Of a stretch of 64,000 nucleotides of DNA, positions 46,181 through 58,305 are shown piece by piece. The stretch lies in contig NC_058138.1 of the NCBI RefSeq assembly GCF_011075055.1, forward strand, positions 310,001 to 374,000, written 5' to 3'. The DNA is from Mangifera indica. Taxonomy: Eukaryota; Streptophyta; Magnoliopsida; Sapindales; Anacardiaceae. Made by a program: the position numbers and the translations under genes. The stretch's first letter is position 1; each line of letters starts with the position of its first letter. The notes beneath the pieces were generated by a model. The model made no database searches and was not told where the DNA came from. It worked only from the letters and a program-made list of their open reading frames with translations.

Positions 46181-47565
46181 AATTGTATTGTGTTGAGAGA
46201 ACTAAAACGATAAAGATTATGGGTTACAATGAGAGTATGATTGCTATCAGTATGGATTTTGTTACTCATCATAATGAAAAGAGTAGATATATGCCTGTTA
46301 CAGCGCATTTCGTTGACGCTCATGGGCGTTACAAAGTCAAATCATGAGGTATTGTCTTGAAGTCTGAAATGGTTTGCAATGACTTTGTTCAACTTTTGGT
46401 TTATATCGAAAATTGTCTTTTTTAACTATTGATAGTTGTTCCATCAAAGATGCCATGATGCCAATGTTGTAAATTTATTGTTGATTTGAATGTCATGGGT
46501 GGAAAATTCTTTCATATATAGTGTTGTGCTCAAATATTAGATTTGATAATGAAGGATGGGATGGATGTGAATGAGCAAGATGTTGAGAAGAGTTGGGACA
46601 GTACTACCATTTTGAGATCAACACCAAACAAGATTGAAAATTTTGAGAACATTGCACATCACTTGAACTTTGCATATAGTAAGAAATTAATGATTGATTG
46701 TAGAAGTAGATGGAGTATAGCATATTTGATGCTTAGTATTGCTTTTGAATATTAAGATGTTTTTTATGTACTAAAAATGTGAGATGAACAATATGAATGT
46801 TTACCTAGGAAGTCAAAGTGGAAGATGGCAAAAGCAATTTGCGAACTTTGCAAGTGTTTAATGATTTGATATACATGTTTTCAGAGACCAAACATATGAC
46901 ATCTGACTTGTTTTTACTAATGATTTTTTGTATTATATTGTTGATGAATAAGTGGCTCAAATTTTCTTATGATGATATAAAATGTAGGGCTACCAAAACA
47001 ATGACAAGTTTGAAACATACTGGGAAGTTGTTTATGGAGTTATAACCATGACTATTATGTTAGATCCTAGGTTTGAAATGCGGTATATTGAGTTTATGTT
47101 ATCTAAAATTTATACAGATGATTCATAAGGACCAAGGTTACACAACTTTTATTCTGATTTTCAACAGAAGACTAAATTTGGAGCAGACTAATTTAAAAGA
47201 TGTGTTCATTCCATTACTGTAAATGTTGCAAATTTTAGGAAGAATATGCCTTGTTTTTGGTGGATAAATATAATCATGAGAGGCAACTGAAGTTAGAGTT
47301 GGATAGTTACTTAGATAATCCTTTAGATGATATTGAGGACTTCGATATTTTGACTTGGTGGAAGGCACGCCTGTATACATATCCTCTGTCGTCTCTGATT
47401 GCTAGAGATATGTTGGCTATTCCATATCCTCAAAGCCGCATCTCAGTCTCCTTTAAGTAATGGCAATGGATTTTTAAGTCCACATCATAGTAGACTTCAG
47501 CCAGACATACTGGAGGCTGTAACGTATACTCAAAATTGGTTTTGGCTTCAACACCATGGTATGAA
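46180..47565 (+). pseudogene. hAT-family transposase pseudogene (RICESLEEPER-like)
   Basis: Fragments in several plus-strand frames follow the order of plant hAT transposases. First is CLLQ/ITAHFVDAHGRYKV-type sequence near 46.3 kb. Next is a catalytic-core segment, IMKDGMDVNEQDVEKSWDST with PNKIENFENIAHHLNFAYSK and LMIDCRSRWSIAYLML (46.54-46.75 kb). A stretch ending TIMLDPRFEMRYIEFML follows (about 47.05-47.1 kb). Last is the C-terminal dimerisation region, LKLELDSYLDNPLDDIEDFD then ILTWWKARLYTYPLSSLIAR and LSPHHSRLQPDILEAVTYTQNWFW (47.25-47.56 kb). Multiple stops and frameshifts interrupt it, so it cannot encode an active enzyme. Element ends were not found. It could be related to the source of the hAT-type MITEs, but that is speculation. 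Confidence 0.85.
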
Positions 47566-47569
47566 TTTA

Positions 47570-48960
47570 CTTCAACAATATTTTCACATTTTATTATTAT
47601 TATCATGGATGGTCATTCTTTACATATTGTTTTTTTCTTTTCATCAGTCATATTCTGGATAATCAAATCCCTTCTGGGATGGAAGTTGAACATGATGGAC
47701 ATCAGATTGAGTTGATGCTGTAATACTCCTGAACTCCTATATTGATCTTTAATTTTCATTTTGATGTGGCGCTTATTTCTACAAACACTTTGTGGATATG
47801 GAAGTAGTTTATGTCGCTAGTTTACTGTTTTAAGATAATATATTTTAATATGTTTGGTGTAATTTTGTGTTTATTTTCACAGGCTATTTCTAGTTCTTGT
47901 GCTTACTGAGGCAGGTTTTGACAAGAAAGCTTCAGCTTTCATCTCATAATTCCATGAAAGTGATGTCTCTGAAATCTGAACTTCATCTATAATTCATGGT
48001 CTGTATGAGATTATATTAGAAAATTCAGTATCATCATATATTATACAGTATCAACTTTCTTCTTTCAGTGCTAATTTATAATATTATAAATTTCCATATT
48101 TTAGTTGAAAGAAAGATAAAATATCTATATTGAAACTATTTATCAACTAATTTTGTTTCCTTTTGTTTTATTGAGATAGGCTCTTGAAATGATGATCTCC
48201 TTTATAGAAATATGAATTCTTTTTGCTTTATTTATTGTTTTAAAAATAAAATCATTGATCAAATTTATATCATAAATGTCATCATTTTTGGAAAATTATA
48301 TCAAACGTCCCCATATCGTAAAAAATAAATACAATAAGATGATTATCAATGTTACATTAATTTCATTTAGATCTTAAAATACTTTCTATAAGAAAATTTT
48401 TCGAAATGTTCGGATAATCTTTTATATTTTATAATATAAAAATAGCACAAAAATAGTCATGATATCAAGTGCTATATGGGCAACACTGAAACTAGATAGA
48501 ACTAAAATGTCTTAAACAAAATTAGATAAAGATGGAAAGTAAGCCTGACATTATATAGTACATTGCTGTAGAAATAAGAAAACCTTCTTTTCATCATTCT
48601 CATGTGTATATGGACATGACACATTACACTCCATTATTGACAAGATTTCTGTATATATGTTATATGGAAGTTTGTTTCTGTCTCCATTAATAGAATTGAA
48701 TGTAGAAATTTCCATTGTCTCCAAAAACAGTAAAAACCATTCTATAATAAGTTGTCTCATTTGTAAGAAACTAAAGAATGAACCCTCACTGACCAACCAA
48801 ATTAATTCCTCCCAATTATATTACTACCTTGACATCAATAGTCAGATTTTATCATATCTGGTATTTTAATTATAAGGATTTGGGCACCCCACTATTTTTT
48901 TTCTAATTATTCTAGAAGGGTGCCCCTATAATCCATAATCTAGATATTTTTTTATTTTAG
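47570..48960. other. AT-rich spacer upstream of the MADS-box gene
   Basis: No gene is supported. The first few hundred bases may hold more hAT debris. The rest is A/T-rich with short, uninformative ORFs. Confidence 0.5.
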
Positions 48961-48974
48961 TATCCCTTCACATC

Positions 48975-48983
48975 TATATATAG
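48975..48983 (+). promoter_or_regulatory. TATA box of the AGL80-like gene
   Basis: TATATATAG in CATCTATATATAGTTAG, about 90 bp before the start codon, the only good TATA-like site close upstream. Confidence 0.5.
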
Positions 48984-49066
48984 TTAGTATAAACTATTGA
49001 AATATTGCAAGAGAGAATTCCAAAGCTTCTATATTTCATCTTGTTTTCTCCGTTTGGTGTGGAGTG

Positions 49067-49768
49067 ATGACTAGAAAGAAGGTGAAACTTGCATTTATCA
49101 GCAATGATTCTGCAAGAAAAGCAACCTTCAAGAAAAGAAAGAAGGGTCTGATGAAGAAGGTAAGTGAACTTAGTACTCTTTGTGGTATTGATGCTTGTGC
49201 TATCATTTATAGTCCCTACGAGTCTCACGCTGAGATCTGGCCATCTCCTATGGGAGTCCAAAGAGTTTTGTCTCAGTTCAAGAAGATGCCTGAGATGGAG
49301 CAGAGCAAGAAGATGGTGAATCAGGATAGCTTTCTCAGGCAAAGGATTGGAAAAGGGAATGAACAACTGAAGAAGCAGCGGAAAGATAACCGTGAAAGGG
49401 AGATGACTGAGATCATGTTCCAAAGCCTCACAGGGAGGAGCCTCCATGGTTTGAACATTCTAGACTTGAATGATATTGGATACTTGATTGACCAACACTT
49501 GAAGGACATTCATACCAGGGTGGACACCTTGAACAGGATGGCAGTGCAACCTCAGCCTGTGGCGCCAAAGCCTTTGACTGTTGGTGAGAGCTCTCAGCAG
49601 GCAGTGAGGGCTGATTTTGAGATGAATGGAGATGCAATCCAGAGGCAGCAGTGGTTTATTGACCTGATGAACCCACCTGAGCAGATGGGATTTGGTGGGG
49701 AGGATATAATCTTGCCATTTGGGGATGCCAACCACAATTCTCTTTGGTCTAATGCCTATTTCCCTTAA
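49067..49768 (+). CDS. AGL80: Type I (M-gamma) MADS-box transcription factor, AGL80-like
   Basis: An intact, intronless 233-residue ORF; start at the ATG of ATGACTAGAAAG, since the codon just before it is GTG. The MADS domain fills residues 1-60: MTRKKVKLAFISNDSARKAT, then FKKRKKGLMKKVSELSTLCG and IDACAIIYSPYESHAEIWPS. The segment after it, with GVQRVLSQFKKMPEMEQSKK and NQDSFLRQRIGK, is typical of the AGL80/AGL36 M-gamma group. There is no K-box, as expected for type I. The C-terminal half is Gln/Pro-rich and ends DANHNSLWSNAYFP. In Arabidopsis AGL80 acts in the nucleus in the central cell and endosperm with AGL61-type partners. The role here is inferred from family only. Many type I genes are lineage-specific duplicates, so direct orthology to AGL80 is uncertain. 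Confidence 0.93.
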   Translation: MTRKKVKLAFISNDSARKATFKKRKKGLMKKVSELSTLCGIDACAIIYSPYESHAEIWPSPMGVQRVLSQFKKMPEMEQSKKMVNQDSFLRQRIGKGNEQLKKQRKDNREREMTEIMFQSLTGRSLHGLNILDLNDIGYLIDQHLKDIHTRVDTLNRMAVQPQPVAPKPLTVGESSQQAVRADFEMNGDAIQRQQWFIDLMNPPEQMGFGGEDIILPFGDANHNSLWSNAYFP

Positions 49769-49983
49769 GAAAAAAATATTGTTTGATTGACATGAGTTTG
49801 TCTTGAGGGATTTATTTTGTTGCTTGTTTTTAGATCTTGTTGTTCTCATCGTATTGCTTCTAGTCCACTGGAAGCTTATGAACTTGAATATTTCTATGTA
49901 CACAGATTTTGTTATTGAAAATAATGTTAGTTGAATCACAGATAAAGATTTGCTGTTTTTCTGATTGAATCCAATCTACATCA

Positions 49984-50283
49984 GATCAAAATTTTTGTTG
50001 ATGACAATCCAAACACAAAACTTCAACTTATTGTTTTAAATAGAAGGGAACTTGTATGCAGTGCAATAATGATCCCAAAACATCATGTTCAATGCCCTCT
50101 GGAACTCAATTGACAATTTTGCCGTGCAGACTATGTCAGATAAAATACGTTGTTGATAACTGTTCAAACACATAACTTGATCTCAGTGTTGTGTAATAGA
50201 AAGGAACTTGTCTGCAGTGCAATAATAATCCTAAATCATCATGTTCAATGCCCTATTGAACCTGAGTGACAGTTTTGCCACAT
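49984..50283. repeat. Imperfect tandem repeat of about 155 bp downstream of the MADS gene
   Basis: Two units share GGAACTTGTNTGCAGTGCAA and then AATCATGTTCAATGCCCT-like and GACARTTTTGCC blocks, at 49984-50125 and 50134-50283. Non-coding. Confidence 0.6.
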
Positions 50284-50690
50284 TGAACATGTAACAATGG
50301 AATCAAAGTTTATGCAGGTTTTGATAAGAACCACAGTGCTACATTTGCCGTCTATTATTGAATTGGTAACATTGCATACATGTCACACAATAATTGTGAC
50401 AGGTAATGCCCCTGTGAATTACTAAGTTTGGATATAAGTTACATAATGAGTAAAAAAACTGCAATAAATATTACAGAACAGATTACAGCAATATTTAACA
50501 TTTTACTGAAAGATCCAACTGGCTGCAGAAGAATCACCAAATTGAAGAAGTTCATTTGACAGAATTTACAGAAGTTGTGAATTAAAAAATATAGGAATAA
50601 CCATGTGATGTTTTCTTGGAAATCTTGAAGATATGTCTGTTAATATAAATGTTGATTTATATGGTACCTTAGTAAGAAATCGGTTTAATT
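50284..50690. other. Spacer before segment B
   Basis: No gene, RNA or repeat recognised. Segment B starts at AATTGAAATTCTGAGG (50691). Confidence 0.5.
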
Positions 50691-51317
50691 AATTGAAATT
50701 CTGAGGCATCCGAAACTTGCTATGCATGTGTAGTCATAGAATAGCAATCCTAGTCACCATTCTTTTCTCGGAGAACCTTTTTTTACTGTAACATGAGAGG
50801 CAGCTATTTTTTTTCCAGGAATGCTTTGTTCTAAATATACTTACTTTTCTTTGGCCTGCAAGTTTCTTGCCTTTCAAGGAAAGGTAACAAAGAAACTACC
50901 TGGAAATAGAACCCATAAAGGAATCGATTCTGGGATTCTGCAGATTCAAGTTAAGAAAATGGAGTCCAATGTGGCAGATGATTTTTTCAGAAGTCTATTC
51001 TAAAGTTTATAAGCCTCATTTGGTGGGCTTGAATTCACATTTCAACATTTTTCACTGTACCTGTCAACAAGATTCCTTCCCCCCATTACTTTAACTATAG
51101 AAATCTTCTGGTGGCTGTTGATCTTGACCTTCAACCCAATATTTTTCAGACAGAACCTTCCTTTAAACTTGAAGAACTATTAATTTCTAGTGATCAAAGT
51201 ACATCATACATTATTATCATAACTATAATTCTTACTTACCATAGAGTATTGAAATTCTAAATGTTTTTTAAAGTTCATCTTTGACTGGAGGAGGTTCCAT
51301 ATTGCAGGCAAATTGAA

Positions 51318-51608
51318 TCAGAATTTTCCTACCAGAGAATCTATTAACTTTGCATCAATTTTGCAAGTTGCAAAATTCATAATTTTTCCAAGTTCACTTT
51401 CATAAATTGCGAATTTTCCACTTCTGTAATTGAGTGTGACAAGAGTAGTAATTAACACAGAAACATACATGCACTTGCTTGCGCAATCTATCAAAAATGT
51501 TAACATGATTCTGGCAAAACCATTGTGTTTTCCACTATAAAAAGTGTGTTGAAACTTGCAACTTGCAACTGCTACATGGGTGACGGATGCAAAGAGTTGC
51601 CTGCGCAT
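51318..51608 (-). other. Conserved 96-codon ORF in segment B, coding status doubtful
   Basis: Counterpart of 37748-38038, MRRQLFASVTHVAVASCKFQ.... Differences between the copies (Trp/Arg, Ile/Val, Ile/Thr, Thr/Ile, Ser-Asn/Arg-Ser) change residues rather than being silent. Not called a gene. Confidence 0.2.
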
Positions 51609-53404
51609 GTAGTTTTGAAGTAGTGTACTAATGAAGAGTATTAAATATTACAATTAATTTAATTAAGAGCCATTGATTTTTAGAAGTTATAGTTGTCCAT
51701 AGATATTTTCCTAGTGCTCATCTAACTGTGAGAATCTGGTAAATTTTTTTCTAATAAAAGAACACTTTGTCTACAGAAAATTAAGCACTTTTGTTGCTTA
51801 AAAATGGAGTTTGTGATGGGACATTTTAATTTATATGCACAGAAGCAAAATATCTGAACCTTGTTAAATATTATTGAAAATATTGTAAAGAATTCTCTTA
51901 AAAAAGATTAATCTAAAAGCAGAAAAAATCATATATTTATGTAGGAAGTAAAGACTGGCTAGATAGAGGGAAAAAAGGAAAGTGCTTATAGCTATAGAAC
52001 CCTTATAGTGGAGTAGAAAAGAAAAAACTTTGGAGGGCTCAAAATCATCTGTAGAATAATGAAGGCATCACAAAATAGAGCTCTTCTAAATAGAAGCTGA
52101 AAAGTGATTTTCAGAAAAGCATAAACATAGATGGTCATCCTTTAATCCAGCTATACATAAAGGTGAACAACTTCCCCATGACAATACTTACTTCTAGCCT
52201 GGCATAACTTTCACTTTTGTAATATCTTTTTTAAAATGGATGTTTAAAAGAGCTTCAACCATCCATAGAAAGAAAAACAAAATGTTCGAATCTAGAATCC
52301 GGAAAACAGACTAAAACTTATCATATGGGGTGTCAGAAAAATCAGACCTTCTGCATTCTTGATATTACTAAGCTACTGCAACAGAACTTAAGTAAATATT
52401 AGAGAGTAAGATGCAGAGAATAGTGACAATTATTATACGATTCCTGAGTGGATGACCAATCGATGGAAGTCCAGTAAATATAATTCTGATGTAACCTAAC
52501 TGCAACTTGATGTCAAATTCATATCTCAATTATGTGATTTGAACATGAAGGATAATTCATAGTCAGGCGTTTTGAAACAACCCTCACCATCCCTTTTCAA
52601 TAGGCATTGCCTCCTGGGAGCATCTGCCTGGGACAATTTTAATGCATAACATATTTTCATTTCTGTTCCTGAAAACACTTCAAATTCCATTTCAACCAAT
52701 TGCGTTTTTAAAACATCTAGAGGGACACCAGATTTTCATCATTTGAAGTAGCAACTACGCTAATTAATTTAGAGACAGAAGGCTGAAAAGGTTGAGAATA
52801 TCAAAATATGCACCAAGTACAAATAATATTTGTTAAGGAAGAAGAACAATCTCTCTTAATGTACAAGAAGCACTTGCTATGCTTTTAACTAGAATCTCAT
52901 GAGTTTCGAGGAACAATGAACTCTCTCAACAGCTATAAAATATCAAAACCATTGCTGCTTTTACTTGGAAACATACTGCAACCAAACCGTGGATCAAAAA
53001 ACTATATGCTTGCAATAACACTGGCTCAAATTCATTCAACTATACCATTGCAGCTTATACTTGGAAATATACTGCGGTGCCAACCATGGATCATTCTTTG
53101 AAATTTACAGTAACTTTGAAGAGAAGAAATGATGAGATTGAAAAGATATGCTTGCAATAAAAAGGGTTCAAATTCATTCATTCAGCTTTAGTATTGTGCA
53201 TCAATTGCTTGTAATTTCAAGTAGCTTGACCATTCAATTTGTACAGAAAAAGATTAAGAAGAGAGGTGGGAAGAAATATTTTTTTCTGGCATTCATTATT
53301 GCGATTCACAGGCTATGAACATGATTACAAGAGTTAAGAAATAAAAAACAAAGACATACAAGAACTTGATAAGTAAATGAAACTAGCTATTCATGATATG
53401 ATGT

Positions 53405-53683
53405 TCAAGCTTTCCCTGTTGCAACTCCAGGTTGATAAACAGCATGGAGTTCAGATTCGGAGTAGCGGATTGCGTGGAACTTTGCGATAAAATCTTGAGC
53501 TTTCCTGTCAATACCAGGCTCAGCAACCCAAGAACCTTTGTCTTCATCACTAGGCCACACCCTTCTTCCACTTCCTGTGTTCTCCTCCCGTGCATACTCA
53601 TCACGAGATGGTTTAGACTTCCTGAATTTGAGCATGTTGAATACAGAGAAGCCTTTCTTTTGCTTGTTGCCTCCCATTATCAC
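53405..53683 (-). CDS. Small plant-conserved protein of unknown function, copy B
   Basis: A 92-codon intronless ORF, paralogue of 39593-39871. It keeps the family-like Trp in RRVWPSDEDKGSWVAEPGID and a serine-containing tail (AIRYSESE). These look closer to the consensus I recall than copy A (VRPSDED, AICDAESE). Conversely copy B has YAREE where copy A has the more usual YAWED. The N-terminus is basic (KQKKGFSVFNMLKFRKSKP), probably soluble, with no targeting signal. The TATA box TATAAATACA lies at 53803-53812 on the minus strand. Unlike copy A, it keeps its own upstream region. Function unknown; the two proteins differ at about ten residues although the DNA is otherwise very similar. Confidence 0.75.
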   Translation of the reverse strand: MIMGGNKQKKGFSVFNMLKFRKSKPSRDEYAREENTGSGRRVWPSDEDKGSWVAEPGIDRKAQDFIAKFHAIRYSESELHAVYQPGVATGKA

Positions 53684-53899
53684 AATCTAAATGCTTAATA
53701 TGCCTCTCTCTTTGGTCCTCTTCAGACAAGAACACCTTGAGAAACAAGTAACAAAGCTTACTTTGCTTAGTTCTTGTTATTTTGAATGCATGGGAGGGTA
53801 AGTGTATTTATAGTTAGAGAGTTAGGCCAATTTTGAAAAAATATCGTGAGACAGAATCTGGAGAGAACCACTATGATTGAAACATGTGTAAGGTTTAGA

Positions 53900-56800
53900 T
53901 TGAAAGGACAATAACAATGACAATGATGGTAGAACTTGGTAACAAAAGCACATGGCTGTGCTTAATTGAACCAAAAAGCATTGGTTAAGGGTGGAACCCC
54001 CAAATTTTGGGTCCTTGTTTTTATACTTTCTTCTAAAGGAAGAAATCATCAAATATTAACTTATTTATATACAGTGATGTAGCAGTATGTGATTATTTAT
54101 TTATTTTTTATTTTGAAATCACTCATATGATATTATATTGGTTGGTCTGGATATGTCGATAAGATTCATTTGTATATGTCTTATCACTCTTTTATTATTC
54201 AAAAGAGTGACACTATATGTACAAACAAATTTTATTATTTATCAATAAAAACTGATGGGACTGCATGTGATTGAGTAATTCTAAATAAGAAAAAATATAA
54301 ACAATCACATACTATCATGCAAGTTTGTATGGATAAGTTAGTAAAATTTGTTTATGTAACTATTATTTTCAAAGTATCCCTATTTATTTACTCTTATTTA
54401 TATTCATTTTTTATGGATCGAGATATTATAATTTAACTTTTTATATAAATATGAATGGTTTATCTTTACTAATCCGACAATGATATGAAAGAAGTTAAAA
54501 AGGTAATCATATTAATACCAACTCTACATCTCTTAACACCATTTCATAGATAAAATTTACAACCCTTAAGGAATGTAAAAGAAAATTTTAAGTTAAAAAA
54601 ATTACTAGGTCATTAACCTAACCTAACCTAATTGTGTTTCTTCCTTTTTGCCTTTTCTTTGAATATCCGATTAAATTTAATCCTAACTTTGGCATATATC
54701 TTTTACTATATACTAAAAAAGAAAAAAAAAAAAAAACCTAGATACATTACACATGATTAATTTTGATGTTGAAAAGATGATAAAGAACACGTTTTTCTCG
54801 ATGATTTAGTTACTAAACTATAAGTAATCTTAAACGTCAATAAGGTTCATAAAAATTTTACAAAAGAAAATTATTCTCTGATATTCGCGTATCATTCACG
54901 TAAAGATTAATTAAGCAAAAGACACATTTTTTCAATGATTTAGTTGTTATCAACCTGGAATCAACAAGAAGAAAAGAGAAGTGGAAGGAACAGTCAAGGT
55001 TTCTTTTTGAATAGTTTGGTTTCATGCATGCATTGGTTGGTAGGACAGCTCTAGGGTTTATTTTATTAGGGCAAAAGTTTCTTCTCTCTTTATAATATTA
55101 GGAAGCTTCCATTCTCATGAACCCACAAAGATCTCTATAATCTACTAGCAACAATACCAAATTTAATGAAATTATATTATTAATTTGTAATATAAGGAAA
55201 TTGTATTCTCACCTTCTATCGTCCCCTCATTTCAAAAACTCATAATTTCACACTTCCTTTTTGAATTTTCATGTGATACGCATAAATCCCCTCCCTAAAA
55301 GGACTATTTGAATTCTGGATGGCTAGTCCTAAAACTTTGACTGGACTAATTAATTTGACCGTCATACTGAGATTAACATAAATAAATATCGAGGATAAAA
55401 AGACTCGAATCTTGATTTCAAAATATATTATTTGACCTCTGGTATTGGTGATTAGAAATATTTATTATTCAACATTATCTAATAAATATATTTAATAAAT
55501 TTGTCATAAAATTTTAATTATCTTATATTGATATCACTTGTCTATCTTATCATGCAAACTTATCAATTCGCAGTCCGGCCTTTGACTACATTAAGGTCCA
55601 AACTAAGTCTAAAATCATTATATTTAATGACAAGTCTTTAATTTCAATATAGACTAAATTAAATTCTAAATCCCATTTAAAAATCAAGAACAAACCTCAC
55701 TCTCTTGATTTAGCTACAAGAAAATTGAAATTTCAAAATCAATGACATCATCTCACTTTTAGTCTAAAAAATAACAAATTCATATGATAATCATAAAACG
55801 GAGAAGGGATAACTTTGCTAGTTTTCGAACCAAAAGGATAAGACCGATCCTATACTATACATAAAGATTAGAATATATTACTTACCCCAAGTGTATACAC
55901 TACTTAATTGATTAGTATTCATACCCTTTTGACAATATACAAACAAAAATTCCTTTTGAAAATTACAATATAAAAAAAAAAAAATTGTTTTTATCTTTAG
56001 CAACAATGCATGCAAGCTGTCTAGCTTTAAGGTTTCTTCACATTGAAAGCCTAGGAAGGGCCAGAAAGAGACTTTGATTCGATGCCCACCATCTTTATAT
56101 ATATATTAATTGTACTTTTAATCACGGAACTTGTATGTTAATCTCCATCGTCTCTTTATAAATTATGCTTTAATTACTATAATATAATATTTTCTGGCTG
56201 TAATCAATCTTATTGATTATTATTATTTTATATAATATGAGAAGAATGATATGGGATTAGAAGCTCATTGGTGGAGTCTAGTTTGGTGAATTTTATATTA
56301 CCTGTGAATCATGGTTAAATCATTAAATTGGTGAAGATCTTTTGCTTGCAAAATCTTAATTTTATCAATGATATGAATTATTGTAAGGTCAATATCTCAT
56401 ATACTAATGCGCAGCCGAATCATGTATAATATTATGTATCGTACCGTAAGATAATAGTAATAACAATAATAATCTTTAATTGATAGGTTTTTATTTTAGA
56501 AAAAATCATAAACATTCTAAAATTATAAAATTACTATATCATCATTTAGTGATTTAATCTAAGCATTTTAACTTTTTTTACATGTCAATAGGTTTCAACT
56601 CTCTTTGTCTTCTTCACATGATGACAAGATCCAATTATCTTAACCCTCTTCGCATGATGGTGGTTGGCATGTGGTGGTTAGCCACGATTGGTGGTGGCGT
56701 GAGTAATTTTAATTTGAATGAAGGCCATTTCTGTCTTAATATATGTTTGAGTAAGGATAAAACAGTCACAATAAGGTTTTGGGTTATATGTAATTTTAAT

Positions 56801-57400
56801 TGAATATGAAAGCCTCTTATTCCAAGAATTTAATAAAGGTAATGTTAATAAAATTAATATTACCTTATAATTATGTCACTCTTATATTATCTATCATACT
56901 AGTTTCGTAATCATAGATTATCTAAATCTTTGATAATTAATAAATCAAAAATAGATAATAAAATATATATTGTTAAAATAAACAACAACGAGTGATATAA
57001 TAAAAAATATATTACTAAAATAATATATAAACTAATACTTTTACCAAAGTGATTGCCTTGTAGTGCAAAATTTGTTGACAATGGTTTGGTTAGATTGAGT
57101 TGATTGTTGAACTGCAATCTGATGCTATTTGTTCGGTTTGATTGGAGGTCGATTCAATCATATCGTGAAATTAGTTTTTTAACTTGACTTTGACCGGTCT
57201 GCTTAACAGGGCCTAGTTGGGCTGGGTGGATTTCCAAAAAACAACTGCTAAGATCCTAGACCCAGCCCATTGCTATGCTTTAGACCTAAGTGAAGATTTG
57301 GACAGGCCCAAATTGGAAGGCTTGAAGTCCATGTGAAAAGATTTTTTTTTTTTCTTTTGGTTACTTTCATTTTCTCTTAATGCGAGGGAAAACCCCGATT
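53900..57400. other. AT-rich spacer between segment B and the GON-4-like gene
   Basis: No gene is supported. It contains a fold-back element at about 54213-54362. The last 250 bp (57.15-57.4 kb) are GC-richer with GGGCCT, TTGGGCTGG and AGGCCCAAA motifs, resembling site II/GGCCCA promoter elements of housekeeping genes, and probably belong to the promoter of the next gene. Confidence 0.5.
54213..54362. mobile_element. Fold-back MITE of a different family
   Basis: The left end ACTATATGTACAAACAAATT pairs with the right end AGTAAAATTTGTTTATGTAA. The internal TGTGATTGAGTAATTCTAAA is inverted against CAATCACATACTATCATGCA. About 150 bp, non-coding. Confidence 0.5.
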
Positions 57401-57494
57401 TTCTTGAGTAGAACTGAAGAACGAGAAGAAGAAGAAGCTTTTTTTTTATTTAATTAATTTTGATTTCTAGGTTGATTCCTCTTAAATTGTTTGC

Positions 57495-58233
57495 ATGGTT
57501 TCGGATATCAAATCATGTTCAAACATTTCTTCATCATCCAGGTTCCTCTCTTTCTCTTTCTCTCGTTTTGTGAAATAAAATTCCATAATTTGCGTGTTGA
57601 AATGATTCATTTTAATTTTTTGGTGAATTAAACTATGCCGAATTGACGTCGTTTCGTCGTAGTGATAGCTGAAAGTTTGTAATCGATTCAATAAGAATCA
57701 ACTTGGAAAGATAGTTTGATTGAAAGCCCACAAGTTGTTGATTGAGATTACTCGATTTTAAGATTCAGTGTTTTTGTTGAAACGCCATGAGTTTTAGTTT
57801 ATATTTTTTAGGGGTTTTTATTAAGTTTAGTTTTTGATATCGCTACTGAGTATAATGAAGACGATCCATTTGAAAATATTTATTATAATGGGGCTTGGTG
57901 ACTTTCTTTTCTTTATTATTGGAAATTTCAATTAGGTTCGTTTTAGTACTTCTAGCGGTTTCAGTCGGGTTCTAGTTTTGAACTCAAGTTTGCTATGCAA
58001 GTATGGTGGATTTCTGGGTTATATATGATATATAATATTTGTTAGCTGATTGGAAGTTTACTTGCCATTTTTGCTTTTGGTGAGATTTATGTGCAATTTT
58101 GGACGAATATGTGCGTATGAACGTGAAGCCTTAATTGTTAATTGGTGTTATTTTTACAAATTGTTGCTCATTTCTGCTTTCTTTACTTGATTCAGGGCAG
58201 CAAGCGATGCTTTGATTGTCTTCTCATAGATGC
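57495..58233 (+). other. Leader of the GON-4-like gene with a possible uORF
   Basis: A UTR intron is suggested by CATCCAG|GTTCCT (about 57541) and TTGATTCAG|GGCAGC (exon resumes at 58196). If so spliced, an ATG at 57495 opens a short uORF (MVSDIKSCSNISSSSRAASD and a few more residues) that stops before the main start codon at 58306. Based on splice consensus only. Confidence 0.35.
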
Positions 58234-58305
58234 TTGGATCTGTCAGAAATTATAGACATCTTTGACGTTATTAAGTATTAGTCGTTGGTAATTAAATTGT
58301 TCAAA

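Larger units (their letters stand above)
50691..53898. repeat. Segmental duplication copy B (partner of 37122-40086)
   Basis: About 3.2 kb, nearly identical to A. It contains the small-protein gene, the 96-codon ORF (51318-51608) and an extra stretch of about 256 bp at 51903-52158. Unlike A, its flanks are not R sequence, and upstream DNA of the small gene continues beyond 53898. B is therefore likely the original copy. Confidence 0.9.

Noticed and set aside
49321..49939. Antisense ORFs of 62-159 codons over the MADS-box gene
   Set aside because: Shadows of the intronless MADS frame on the opposite strand.
56582..56803. 73-codon ORF with GGG and hydrophobic stretches
   Set aside because: No family resemblance, no promoter or splice context, AT-rich spacer.
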